This document shows, one piece after another, positions 1 through 12,382 of a stretch of DNA of 64,000 bases. How positions within the stretch are numbered: the first letter of the stretch is position 1; every line of letters begins with the position of its first letter. The stretch covers positions 62,001 through 126,000 of the forward strand of contig JBCAML010000002.1 in assembly GCA_038503075.1 (NCBI GenBank), in the 5' to 3' direction. Under the pieces are notes generated by a model. The model did not search any database, was not told the origin of the DNA, and was given only the letters and a program-made list of their open reading frames with translations. The DNA comes from Gyromitra esculenta. Lineage: Eukaryota; Ascomycota; Pezizomycetes; Pezizales; Discinaceae. The position numbers and the translations under genes are program-made.

Positions 1-48
1 ACCAGCAACCCCGATACCGAAGATGAGAGCTCTCTTGACTGTCGCCAT
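1..48 (-). CDS. Partial CDS, 5' end only, leaves the window
   Basis: An ATG at position 48 on the minus strand sits in a good fungal start context (CCAAAAATGGCG) and opens 16 codons that run off the window: MATVKRALIFGIGVAG. The short peptide contains G-I-G-V-A-G, which matches the GxGxxG pattern of a Rossmann dinucleotide-binding loop directly after a hydrophobic strand. It could equally be the start of a signal peptide or membrane anchor (positive KR followed by hydrophobic residues). Nothing more can be said without the sequence to the left. Confidence 0.45.
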   Translation of the reverse strand, partial: MATVKRALIFGIGVAG

Positions 49-427
49 TTTTGGTATTCGCAAGAGGAGATTAACGGAATGTCTGGATTGTCTATTGTAA
101 AGACTTGGAGGGGGGGATTTTGCGCCTTATTATACTCTGCAGTAAGTGAATGTCACCACCCGTCGCAGTCAGGTACGCTTCCTACCCGCATGGCGATTAG
201 GGCTATAAAAACTACTTCGATTTGGCGGAGGGATAGATAGGCCGGTCGTACTGCCCGCTGATGGGTCTGGAAATAAGGTACGTAAACACGTATTTTTGGC
301 GATGCTGATTAGTTGGTTATTTATTCCCCCCGGATTACATACAAGGCCGTGCTTATGAGAATGCTTTTTTTTCTCATGCTGTCATGAAGCCCTACATGAT
401 TGGGCACACGATAATACCAATACGAAC

Positions 428-891
428 TAACGTATTTGACCGGGAAGTGGGTCAGACTGGGAAATGGGTCGGTCGGAAACCACACCAAATCTCCATAACT
501 TCAAAACCTCAAAACCATTACAACCATTTAAAACTAAGTTGTACTGTTTAGGTAAGGATATCTATAAGTAAGAAGATATCCTCTGTGAAAATCTTAAACA
601 ATTATCCTAGATCTTGGTAGAGTTGAGGTTGCAAACTTGAATCCCAATACAAAATTTTGTATTGGGAGATAGACTGAACACATTTTTTCGTGAGTTTTGG
701 AGCAAATCTTACAGTAAAAAAAACTCAAAGCTCCTAGCAAGGTAGCTAAAACTAAAAACTTAAACTTTGTGGGGAGTTATGGCCATTCTGAATTATTGTG
801 AGGACAGTGATTTTCTAGTTTTTGGTGTTTTTCGCCCGTTGCCATGCGACCCATTTCCCCGTCTGACCCACTTCCCGGTCAAATACGTTAT
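428..891. mobile_element. Non-autonomous inverted-repeat DNA element (pogo/Tc1-like MITE)
   Basis: Positions 428-471 and 847-890 are inverted repeats of 44 bp with one mismatch, a C/T difference at 457/861. Each arm ends in TA followed inward by ACGTATTTGACC, so a TA target duplication plus an ACGT-type terminus is the natural reading, as in fungal pogo/Fot and Tc1/mariner elements. The interior of about 375 bp is AT-rich, has no transposase reading frame, and contains a perfect 26-bp palindrome at 642-667. It would therefore depend on a transposase supplied elsewhere. The superfamily call is inference from the TA ends only. Confidence 0.75.
642..667. repeat. Perfect 26-bp palindrome inside the element
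   Basis: The two 13-base halves (642-654 and 655-667) are exact reverse complements with no spacer, centred on AAAATTTT. It lies near the middle of the 428-891 element and could extrude as a hairpin or be the fold-back centre of the element. Confidence 0.85.
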
Positions 892-2910
892 CCCTTTCCT
901 AGGCAGAATCGTAGGCTCAACTCGAGTCTTACAGGATTCAACAGGTAACGTCGCGGTCCAAGACTATGGGGTAAGAGGCTACGAAGGTCAAGTCAAGCAT
1001 CCGGAGCTCGGGGCTCACTCGCGCCGAAATATAAGGCTGAGACAGCGGCGATCAGCAAGCCAGTCGAACTGATGTCAACCGGGGACGTGCTCAGCTCGGG
1101 ATTCGGAGGCTTTTATCCACGAAAGAGCATCTTCAGGTCGGCATTTCTGGTTTTTATAGAACTATACCGAAGTTGAACGCCAGTGAAGCCTTGCACGGCG
1201 AAAAAACTACCCGTAAGCGACATTTCAACCAACTGTGACGTTTATTTCTCGCTAAAGTATCTCCAGCCTGAGAATAAATACCTTGCGCCTCGTGCCGATC
1301 ATGGATTTCAAAGCATGTATGAATCATGCTTAATACAGAGGCTTCTCGGAAGACGTTTAAACTGATTATGATGCAAGTGGACGGCTTGGCTCAATGCAGC
1401 CGTATTTTAGCACTGCCGGATACTTGCTGGCTTACTAGGTAGTTGAACTGAACATTCGATAGTCGATGGTAATGGATACTAATACGAAGAACTGGGATAT
1501 CGATAACGCATATGCGCATGCGGGCGTAGCACAAGCTTAAAATACGGGATTGTGTCAATTGAGCCTCTAAAATGACTAGTAATACTTATATCCACCAAAC
1601 CGCAGATAGCCGTGAGCCATTTCGGTGTTACCAAGCTTGAGAGATCATATATATACAGTTCATGCATAGAGTATTCTGAGGGCCTTGCTGCGAACGCCAA
1701 CCTTATGGCTATGGCTTGTTGGAGACCGTATTAGTTGTGGGTCATTCCTTTGTGTACATTTATATCTTTCAGTCCGTCAGTCCCAGAACATCTCTGTGAG
1801 TCTTCAGTAGATCTGGTTGTCTAGATGACTGTTTGTTGCGGAATGGGTGGGGACGACCTTTTTTGCTGTCATTGGTGTCGGGTTTCCACGCAAAGTATTA
1901 ACTAATCAGAATCTGTTTAGTGAGCAGAGTGACGAATTAGCGAGGAATTAGTAAGCAAAGAAGCTATTAGCATGGGCCCATTGTTAGTAGAAAGATTGGA
2001 CACGCTTGGAAAAGGTCCGCCTGTATAGGCTCTAGCCTTCGCCGAGATATTCGCATTTGACATTGGGTGTAGGGGGTGCATACCGAGTGAGATTTCATGA
2101 TTTTTTGCAGATTTACCGTATGCGCATGGCCACTGGGCCTTACATATATAAGCCTTACGAGCAAGAATTTCTCGATGACATGATCAGATATATAGGTATG
2201 GCGGTATGGCGGTAATTTAGGCGCGAATGAATTTTAACTGGGAAGAGATCAAGATCCTAGCCGCTCTCAAGCACTTTGACTTGATGACGTACTGTGCTGC
2301 ATAATACCAAAGAAATTGACTTAGCCGTGGGCTTTAACATTAAAGCTATGCAGGGTCTAGCTCTCCTTAACGGTACTGGAGATTATCCGAAAAAGGCGGC
2401 CATGCGGGCTGGACTACAGTACCTGTATGTATCTTTCTTCGACATCCATGAAGTTTACGCTGGTATCACCATCAAATAGAAAACGTATACATTTTGATAG
2501 CTGGATCTCAGTGCATTGATTAGAGGGAGATAGGAAAGAGCAATGTATGCTCCATTGAGCTCTGCTTCTCTATGCACGCGTATGTTCTCTATTGCCCTTA
2601 TAGGGTTCTGGTCGTCCTTTCTGTGTCCCAGTTCAGACAGATACCCTGATCCCTGACTAACCCTTGCTTTCTTCCTGTGCCTCTCTGTGCCTCCTAGGTA
2701 GGCGATGTTTTTTTCAACCCTCTGGCCGATAGTATAAGTGTTGGAGTGGTGCTATACTACTACATTGTGTATAAAGGTTGGGGGCGCGCGGATTAAGCAC
2801 CGGTTATGGCTAAAACTATGAATTAAATAGCGGCTCGGCCCGTAGTTAGTGGGTCTGATTCATGCGCAGGGTTATATTATCTGTGCGTTACCCATGGTTA
2901 CACTCTAGAG

Positions 2911-3047
2911 TACTTGTGCTCTAGCATAAGTACCTGAAAACAAGGGTAAGGCTTTGGCCAACCAAATTTTGAAGCGCTGCTGCGAGACGAATCAAAAAAC
3001 TTTGCCACCAAAAGGCATTTTCAGGTACTTATGCTAGAGCACGGGTA
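2911..3047. mobile_element. Miniature inverted-repeat element, about 133 bp, TA-flanked
   Basis: Arms 2916-2940 and 3018-3042 are perfect 25-bp reverse complements beginning GTGCTCTAGCATAAGTACC. The match continues outward through two mismatched bases (TT on the left against CC on the right) to a TA at 2911-2912 and 3046-3047, giving 28-bp terminal repeats plus a TA duplication. The interior of about 77 bp has no coding capacity. Both mismatches are C-to-T type, as expected from repeat-induced point mutation or deamination. It is most simply a Tc1/mariner-type MITE. Confidence 0.8.
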
Positions 3048-3703
3048 TATGTAATTAAAAGGAGTTTAAATACCACGAGAAAAGGCACCGTTTTCGGGAG
3101 CATTGCTTCCCAGCTGAAGACGTGGCTCCTGGTGTGATAGCTCCACTATATGGTGGTGGTTCCTTCGTCATTTGATTCGAGGGTTCAGGTTTTGCTGGTT
3201 TGTCGGTATCGATTACAAATCCGTCTGTATGTACTGTACCTCATAGTTGCATTCTGCAACCGTAATGTCGTCTGGATTGGAACTGACGCTTGGAGTGGCT
3301 AAGAGCAGTGCTTCTGTGCTACCCCAGATCAACCATTACCTCCTGCGCATGCGTGGCTCGTGTTCAAACATGAGACGATTTGAAAAGAGAATCTAGCCAA
3401 TTGTAAAGAAACCACCACGGAGATCTATCTCCTACGCCCATAGTCGCTCCAGAAGCTTAGCTCAAGGCCACCTATCTTTCTGGATTTTCATGTTCGCCGC
3501 CGAAACAGCTATAGCGTTATATATTAGGTGTACAAGGGCACTAGTTACATAGTTCGGAGGTAGCGATTCTTGCCCCTCAGCTTTGAATGCGAAATATAAA
3601 CGTCTACTCCCCGCTTCAGGTTTGAGGGATAATAGTCTGTCTGTCCGATTGTCTTCCTCTAGGTCCAAGTACTCACCCATCGAATAATAATCCAAGCGAC
3701 ACT

Positions 3704-6700
3704 ATGCCCTCGAAAGATACCGAATCGTCTTCCGGCTTCACCTGGAATCGCTCAAGAAACAGTTTAGGCGCAGAAACTATACGGAGCTCATCGAGCAGCA
3801 TCCACAGCAACATCACCGACGAAGATGGACCCACCGCAGGACCCTCTCCCACCAGGCACATATCACGATTAGCCCGTCACCTCTCGCTATCAGAATCTAC
3901 ACTCTCCAGATCCACATCGTTACGCTTTAGCAGCCATCGCAACTCCTCAGGGCCAACAGATCAAGGCAGGTTGTCTGAGCTTCGCTCAGAAATCAGTAGT
4001 AATAGCTCTGCTTCGCACATACGCTCTACGGTTCGAGGTTTCGCGAAACGGTTGGATAAGATTGGGATCTCGTCCCGCGCGGCAGATCTCTATTCGAGTG
4101 TCGGATCACTTATAGAGCATTTGTCGCCGACTCACCAGGAAGTGAGGGATTCTCCTGTCGATGGGTTGGATCTTCAGGGCAGGGAACTGGAGGTGGTGCT
4201 TGAGGGCGCACTTGGTATTTCGGAGCACCTACAAGTGAGGTTTTTCGACAAGTATAGAGATATTATCAAGGGGGACATGCAGGCCCAGAATCTGGAGGCG
4301 CAGAATGCTAAAATTAGGACTCTGGATCACCAGATGTTTACTACCATCGCATTTTATGGGGATAATGGAACTGGTATTGGCGGTTTTTTTTTCAAATGGA
4401 GAAAGCGTTTGGCTGATAGCTTCTAGGAAAGAGTTCGTTGATAAATGCATTGTTAGATGGCGAGTACATCACTCCGACGGTAAGTAAACACTTGGCTATT
4501 AGCCCTGGTAGATGTTACACTCGGCACCGATGCTAAAACCGATATATTAGGGCAATGACGCTTCCTGCACAGCCACCCCTATCGAGTTTAGAACGCGAGA
4601 TCGAGGTCAACGCATGAATAAGAGGTATACAGTGATAGCAGATATCTTTACCGACGAGGAATGGCAACCACTTGCAAAAAGGCTTCTTGATAAACACCAT
4701 GAAGATCCCTCTGATAACTCAGCCAAAAATATCCTGCAAACCTTGTTCAGCTTACCGGAAGATGGTATGTCTATAACGTTATCGATGATCGAGAAGCTAC
4801 CATTCAATCACCCGGGGTTTAGTACGTTTAATAGACGGTTTGCAACTCAAGAGCTCTCTGAGCTCCAGGAACATGTCGAGAACCTCAATAAATTATATTG
4901 GGTAGCGTTGAAGAAAATTGCGTTGGTTAAACGATTTCTCGGTTTATTGCTCTTGTGCTGACCTACTAATTCGCTAGAATATATATGGATTCCCCAGTTT
5001 TGAATACAGGCGTAATCCTGGTTGACCTTCCTGGTAAGCTTATTTGAGCTTTTCCAATGTTTAAGTTTATTGTACTAATTTAGATATAGGTCTAAAGGAT
5101 ATCGATCCTATGAAGATGGAGATGGCCGCCCGTTACCTCAACACGTGTGAGACGATTTTCATCGTGTCTAACATTTCACGCGCTGTCAATAATGTCAATA
5201 ATCTATTGTCTGATCCTGTGATTGGATCAATTGCTCGCCAAGCGCAACTGGACGATCCTTTGAAGATTTCGTTGATCCTTACTCAGACAGATGTGCGCAA
5301 GTCAACTCCCACAATCTGTTGCTACGTGGGTATTTGTGTTTGGTGGAGCTAATTTTGGGGGGAGGGCCTAGAATATTACAAAAACTGGGAATAACCCGAA
5401 TTGGAACAAGTATGTATAGAGAGATCCTGGAGAACCCCTTCCAACCGCGGCATACTTATCCTGACACCGTAAAGGAAAGAGGCAATCCGTGAACGCATCG
5501 AGAAAACTCGCCAACAGTTCCAAGATTCATCAGACCCCCGAATCCGCAGAGCCGACTTATTCTGCGTTTCTAGTCTAGAATATCAATGGCACAACGGGCG
5601 ACTCGTCGACCCAAACGTGATACCATGCTTAAGTAGCAACGACTCAGAGGTCCCCTATCTACGAGAATTCATTCAAAAAAAGGGTTTACGACAAAGAGAA
5701 TCAGTGATTGGGACTCTCGTTGAAGGGAATATGAAAACTTTTATGACTTCTATCCAAAGCTGGTGTGATAAGGGATATTCTACGCCAACCGGGATTAACC
5801 TTTTTGAAGAACTTAAGGAGGTATGTTGTAATGCATAAAGTAGAAAAGTAGCTTTAATCTGCTGTCCCCACCCATGTGTACGAAACGCTATATATCTAAT
5901 CTCGAATTTCAAGAGTGTTGACGAAGCACTCGCTACGCATGGATGGGGAGTACTCGATAATATCGTCAAAGAGTTTAAAGCCGAAATATGTATGTTAGAT
6001 AGTATTCACTCCAGAGGGGCCTATTCGTTTTACTAAGTTTCTATAGCAGCTGGGGAGGTAATCAAGAATTCTGTAGCACAGGCAGCGAAATTGCCGGCCG
6101 AAAAGTGGATTAGCGTAAGACATCTCTCCACCCTACGATTAAGCCATCGTGAACTAACTCGTAAATAGATCCATCATAGTGAGTGTCTCCGGGAAATACA
6201 CGTAAGCCCCGGATACAAACCATTCCTAAACTTATCATGTGGATGATTTAGCAACGTTCGAATCAGCATGCAGAGCATTTGGGACAATGCACACCGGAAA
6301 GAATGAGAAATCGGTTTGCTTAAACAAGGATCTCGCAACCCCATTAATTCTTAACGTTACTGGGCCTTGGGAAGCAAGTTTCCATACAGACCCGGACTCC
6401 GAAGCCAAGCCAGACCCAGAAGCGCCGCGGGTACCAGGAAGTTTGAGAAATTTCTCCCAAAACCTGACTCAGATTGTTCACGAAAAAATTCGAGGTATGA
6501 AATTTAAATATGTCTTTGGGTCCCTGCTGACGCCCTCGATACTGATATCTGCGCATGAGATGTATAGACTCGCTCAAACAAGTCAATCCTGATATCGAAC
6601 TCCGATCTATATATCTATTAATTTCCTACATAGTACGCGCACAAGAAGACAAATGGCGAAAGAGTTTGAAGTACGTGACGCCCAGAACTGCCCACAAAAC

Positions 6701-7218
6701 CATAAGTGTGAAAATTGGAATAATCCGCTCATGTAAGCAGCAATATCAATCGATTATTCACGGACAAGAACGAATGGATGATAGAACACAGGATGGAGCA
6801 TATCTACAATAAATGCCTAGCCATAACCGGTAAGTAACCAGCAACCCAGTATACGCAGTATCAAGATAAGGAGGCTAAAGATCAAGCAGACAAAGGAGCG
6901 AAAGCTGGAAGGATAAACTTGATGAAGAGTGCCCTTCCCGCTGTCATGCTAGATCACTACACCGAAATATGTAATGATGTTTTCGAAGAACTCGACAAAC
7001 TCGTAGTTTGTATAAAGGAGAGCCTCACGACAGAACTACAGCCGGTTTTAGATACTATCGAGTCCAACTACTTTTTTGCACCGCGAGCCAATACAGTAGA
7101 CCTCAGTGCAATCAAGGCCGAGCTACTTACACTTTCAAAGTTCATAGAGGAGCTCGAAGGGAAAGCTAGGCAGCTGCGAGCCCCACGACCCGCTCCACAG
7201 CATGGGTGGACTATCTGA
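3704..7218 (+). CDS. Dynamin-like large GTPase, nuclear GTPase SLIP-GC-like
   Basis: Splicing by phase and motif gives about 14 exons: 3704-4373, 4427-4479, 4551-4906, 4978-5033, 5090-5325 (or 5292), 5372-5409, 5475-5820, 5914-5989, 6047-6114, 6169-6178, 6252-6494, 6568-6670, 6741-6829, 6881-7218. The product is about 893 aa with an open frame throughout. Residues 1-130 are Ser/Thr-rich and probably disordered. The P-loop GDNGTGKSSLINALL is restored only when the 53-nt intron at 4374-4426 is removed. Switch motif ILVDLPG and base-recognition motif LTQTD follow in order, then a long helical region. The spacing of these motifs and the later T-F-E-S-A-C-R-A-F-G segment fit fungal proteins annotated as SLIP-GC-like P-loop GTPases. 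A 10-nt exon (6169-6178) and the last acceptor (6880 or 6865) are the least certain parts. Substrate and cell location are unknown. Confidence 0.85.
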
Positions 7219-10200
7219 GTACGTAGGTAGGAGGTACGTACTGGAGGCAAATAGATAGGGACTTTGATCTTTCCTGTTGTACTTTATTCTTCGCTATACC
7301 CCATTCTCGTACCTTGAAAATATACCGGACACAAATGTAATGTTAGCTGGGCTGCACTAGTACTGATGACAGAAGGCATCTCCTTGCTAAAAGTAAAATT
7401 TAAATATGGCGTGGTTTTTCTGGTGCAACAAGCCCTACCCCAACCAATATTTTTCTTTTTCATATGCACTAGCGGTTCGTTAATATAAGCCTGAGACCTC
7501 GATCCCCCTTTTAGTTCAAGAAGGGGTACAGGTGGCTTGGTGAGGTAAATTTTATTGAATCGATCGTAGCCAACCTCGCTCATGAAACCAATCTCTAGCT
7601 AGTTCTATTGCAATTGGTTAAGGAAGGTCAGTTTGAGGTGGGGTTTAGGGTAGTTGTGGGGGAGGTCAGTACTCGCCGAGCTGGAAACCGCTTTGTAATA
7701 AACATCCAGCTAGTTCCTAGCTATTAGTGGAGCGCAGAAGAAACCGTCCCTTTTCTAGAATAACGGGCCCTTCATGCAGAGCCGGGTCTTTGATATAGCC
7801 GAGGAATATACCCTGGTCCTTGCTATCGTATGTAGAGTATGATGCTATTGTAGCATTTCTATAGTAACAAAACGCGCAACCCTGATCCGACCCGGTCAAA
7901 TCGATCAACTAAAAACGATTCTCGCTAAATACGTACGCGTGGGCTTTGTTGTACGAGTGTGTACTTGGGTTTTAGGGGTAAGTCTGTCACTAGGTGGCGG
8001 TGCTGGCAGTGCCAAACTCGACCGTCAGCTAGCTTGATTGGGAAAATTTTTAAAACCCTAGAGCAAGCTTACAGAAAGTAGAAATGCCTCTGAGATAGAG
8101 TGAATGAAAAGCTATTCAGTGAAAGAAGAGCATCAGAGTATTGAGCGTGAAGAGAAGCACCGCCACCAGCACCGCCGCTTGGTGACGGACTTTCCTCCAC
8201 CCCCGTAGTACAAACTGCTCTGAACCCAAAAACACGATACAAACACTTCATCCACCAAGCCAAAAAGGGAGACCCAGACAGGGAGCAAGAAGCCGCTACG
8301 ACCTATTCTGGTAGCCTAACGGGTCTACTCAAATCATCCTAGAATTTGTGGGGGAAGATATCTGGAGTGTTACTGAGGACAGTTGATCAGGCTTAGGTAG
8401 CCTACATTATTTAAGCGAAGGAAGTACAAAACTAATAAAGGATCTAAGCTAGAGCTTTACTACTATAATGAAAACAGCTACAGATACGCCCTGAAGGGGA
8501 TAGTCTGGCCACGAAGAGGTGCAGCCTCTAGTAGAACTATTGTAGAGAAACAAGGGCAAGCGAACGCCCAAGCAGCCAGTACTGCAGCCAAAATCCTTCC
8601 GATGAACCCGGAAGACCAATAAAAGCTTTAGCTCCTGAGTTGCCACAGTTCTATAATAATTCTGCTGGAGGCTGTACGAAGGATGTTGGAACGTATGGGT
8701 CTGTACACCTGGGATATCGGGACTGGGAGGTACCCTGGGAAAAATCATGTGGGGGCGGTAGCACATAATTCCCCTCAAGATTGTACTCCCCATTAGAGCC
8801 AACTAGCCTACAACGCGTTCAACACTTTCTTGGCCAGTAAACGCTACTTCTAACTTCCATCTTATGTTTGCCCACGACACTAATTCTCCATCGGTTGTTA
8901 TTCCTAGTTGTAGAGCTCGGGAGCGATATTCGGGAGAAGATGAAAAAGAAATCTGCTCCGAAGCTAAATGCACCCACCAATCGGAAATGGATATTGTAGT
9001 AGAGCGTTTTTGTGTCATCCCTAGCATATATGTCGTTCACATAAGCGTTGGATGCAGCGAGTCTAGATCATTGCAACAAGCAACGACTGCAAGACGCACG
9101 ATGTTTGTCTGTGATGCTGATCCACCAGACACTGAGGCCTAGATGTTTCCCATATGCAATACCGTCGGCGGAGATTCCATCGGCTCTCAGTTAAGTTACA
9201 GCGTTGACCACCGTGGTCGCAGCTCTGCGTTGTTTCTGGGCGGCTATAGCCAGTTTCCCGTGCCCGTGTTTGAGCAATCGTATCACAACACACGTGACTT
9301 GAAACCATCCATACGCACCCAGACTTGAGAAACTAGTATACGTAACGTTGTTAAATGCCACATGGCTTTTGCTTTTTTTCCGACGAACTAAGAAATAAAT
9401 TGGGCATTCTCCCGGTGTTTCAAGAGCCGGGACAGGATTACTTAGAGAGTTGTCAAAGGGATATACTATAGAAACTCCTAAGCTTCCGGGCCTACGAGTG
9501 GTGTTCTCTTCTCTTCTCTTCGTTCACGGTTTTGTATTTACAACTCTCTTATGCGTGCGTGACCTGCGCATAGAATTCCCTATCGAAGCAGAAAATAGCA
9601 TATGTCTTGGATTCGTAGGATATGATATGAGGCTGCGGGCGGGATTCTAGAACAGTTGTTCCCTAGTGGAGAGTTCCACCTTATCTCACTCTATTATACC
9701 TAACTGACATCGCCAGGAGCCGTTTGGATAAAAATTATGCTTAGAGAGACCGATATTAACCAGCATGAAGGCATATACCGCCTCTTTTTAAATTAATGCT
9801 CAGCCATAAGTATAGTTAGGGCAGGAGACCCACGCGGCTTGGTGGGGATCTTCCAACCATGCCAGCTCTAGATGAATCTTTAAACGCTTCGCGCGCAAAT
9901 TTTCTACAATGTGCGGATGAGAGTCTTTAAAAATGCGACGAGACGCATCAACTGTCATGTTCGTTGGTGTTGATGGTTTCATGCCGGCCATCAAGGAGGA
10001 ATCAAGTAACCAGGGTGGCTATCGAACCCAACCCGGTTCAGCCCACATATGCTGCGCAGCATAGTCTGTGCAACAATATTGAAACGTATCTCGCGGCCTC
10101 TACCGATTTCCTTGAATCCGATTCTGGCGTGGCTTGCCTTCATACCGGTCGGCCCTTCGGAGCTATGTGGTTTCGGCACGCTCAGAGGTTTCACCATATT

Positions 10201-10973
10201 CTGTGACGTCTTTCATCCATGGAATGCAACTAATCCGTTGCGGAGACCGCCACAGTTCCACAGTTGCTAGCTGCTCCTCGCATGTGCTGAATTGATGGTT
10301 TTCAGGGATCTCTGCAAACAATTGATCTCCTGCTAGGGTATTGTGCCTATGGGGTGCGGGGCTGTAACCTTCCTCCTAGAGCTTGAGTTGAGAGTATGAA
10401 TTGGAGAATAGCTAGATCTCGCAGGATATTTGGTAGACAAATCAGAGGTGTTCTGCTTCATGAATGACCCATCCGAGCCTCATTTACTTCCATCGATCGC
10501 AAGATGTTCTGAGACTGATTTTCCAAGTTTTTGCTGTAAACCGCTTCACAACCGAGAGACATTGTGTCGATTGGGATTAGTGTAGCCGGGCTAATGTCGA
10601 TTTCTTACCATCATGCACCACCTTGGAGAAGGTACAGTCCTTTAGGGCGTGCATATCACTCATGGTAACCCAGGCCTCACATCAGGAAAGCCTAGATCCT
10701 GACGAATTACTCTCAGCAGGTCAGTGCGCAAAGGAAAGATGAAGGCCACAAGGCGTGAATTAGTGATTAACCTTAAACCAAATAATCGGTACGTACCGTG
10801 ATATTCCCAATTTCAGATAAGGGGGCCATGCACCTTGAAGACTATATAGTGAGCCCTCCTCGCCCGAATGCTGTGCATACCTGCTTGGACAAAGCTTGAA
10901 GAATATCATCCGGTGAATTCTTACCAGTAGGATCTGCGGATATCTTCACCATTCGAAGGCACCGCCGGAGCAA
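7219..10973. other. Intergenic, no convincing gene
   Basis: Several frames of 60-120 codons occur on both strands (for example 8449-8802 minus, 8803-9040 minus in two frames, 9800-9994 minus), but none has a recognisable domain, and neighbouring pieces fall in different frames without good splice sites. The 8.4-10.2 kb part has somewhat coding-like composition and may be a decayed gene. A short TCTTC microsatellite lies at 9504-9521. I see no RNA gene. Confidence 0.5.
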
Positions 10974-12382
10974 GTGATGGAACCCACTAGCCATGTACCC
11001 AATTATGTCAACCCAGAGAGCCGAGGAGGGATGGTGCTAGCAGTTAATATAGCTTGCTGTACTATCGCAATAGTTTTCACTGCCATACGGTTATTCGTCC
11101 GAATAAAAATTCTGCATTCTACGGGATGGGATGATTTGGCAGCAGCTTTGGCAACGGTAAGTTGGTTTTTCTCTCCTGGTTCGGGAAATTGGTATCTAAT
11201 GGCTTTCATCCGTTTCCAGACCATGTTTACCGTAAGCTGTGTTCTTTCGAGTATCAGTAAGTCTATTAAGATTTTACCTCCTAATATGAGGATATAATTC
11301 TTACCTCTCTCTTAGCTGCTACCAAGTACGGATTCGGAAAACATATATGGGACATCAACCCCGAGTTACGCACTCCTCAGCTAAAGGTAATTAGCACCAA
11401 GACTCCAACCCGAAATCCCCGCCGATACTGATTCTAACTTTTATAGTTGGCTCTCGTAATTACTTCTCTCTACAATCCGACCATGATGGCCATCAAGCTA
11501 TCCATACTATTCTTCTACCTCCGAATATTTTCATCCCCAACCTTTCGAAAATTCGTCTTCGGTATGATCGCCTTTACCGTCGCCATGGCGCTAGCATTCA
11601 CACTGGCAAACCTGCTACGATGCGATCCAGTCGCCTTCTACTGGAACAGATCTATCCCTGGTGGGTCTTGTATTAACGTGGAGATGCTTCTGTATCTAAA
11701 CGCATCTTTCAGCATCACTACGGACTTGACGATATGGGTGCTGCCGATACCGATTCTGAAGAATCTAGACCTTAACCGACGAAAGAAATATGCCCTGTTC
11801 TTTGTGTTTTCGCTGGGTTTATTGTAAGAAACTCTGTCTAGCCCGGTGCTCTCTCTACCACGAATACCGGCTAACCGTATTTTTTTTAGTGCATGCATTG
11901 CCAGTATACTCCGACTGCGTGTGCTCCGCTACGTCAGGGTCTTTACAGACTCAACATGTTCGTTATCCACCTCCACCATCTGGTCGTCCGTGTAAACATT
12001 TTTAAAAACATATAACTGACACATCCTAGGGACCAACGTAGGAATCAACGCCTGGTCCCAGATCGAAATAGCCACATCAATAACCTGCGCCTGTCTTCCA
12101 CCCCTGAAACCACTACTCTCCCGAATATTCAGAGGCATCTTCGATTCCCACAGGGGCACATACGTAAACTCCGACAACAGTCGTATCCAAAATAGCCAGG
12201 ATATCTACGCGCTACGAGAGTCACCCAAAGGGTCCACCAAGGATCAACTCGTACCAAAGGCGAGTGAAGAAGAGAGGTTGGGGCGGATTGAAGCTAGTTT
12301 TGCGATCGATATTGAGAGCGGGGTGGCTGAGAATACTGTGAGTGTTGCGATTGATACGAAGCGTCAGCTCAACGAAGGTTAA
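10974..12382 (+). CDS. Fungal rhodopsin-domain (PTH11/SAT4-like) integral membrane protein
   Basis: Six exons (10974-11156, 11220-11256, 11316-11386, 11447-11823, 11890-11957, 12030-12382) join in phase to a 362-aa protein. It shows the arrangement of the fungal rhodopsin-domain family: an extracellular N-terminus, then hydrophobic segments including VLAVNIACCTIAIVFTAIRL, the WDDLAAALATV segment after TM2, KYGFGKHIWDI, a long block with NPTMMAIKLSILFFYLRIF, the ITTDLTIWVLPIPIL helix, and the late motif W-S-Q-I-E-I-A ending in ACLPPLKPL. The C-terminal 70 residues are hydrophilic. The family is expanded in ascomycetes. PTH11 of Magnaporthe acts in surface sensing, but most members have no known ligand. 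No CFEM Cys domain is present at the N-terminus. The first Met (10974) or the second (10977) could start translation. Confidence 0.87.

Larger units (their letters stand above)
49..3703. other. Gene-poor interval with two miniature elements
   Basis: No reading frame here carries a recognisable domain or a run of well-spliced exons. The short frames are scattered on both strands, and one (767-1072) runs into a transposon terminal repeat. The interval holds an inverted-repeat element at 428-891 and a second at 2911-3047, described separately. The rest is AT-rich sequence in which I see no RNA gene or other structure. Confidence 0.6.

Noticed and set aside
767..1072. 101-codon plus-strand frame
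   Set aside because: It crosses the right terminal repeat of the 428-891 element and has no recognisable content.
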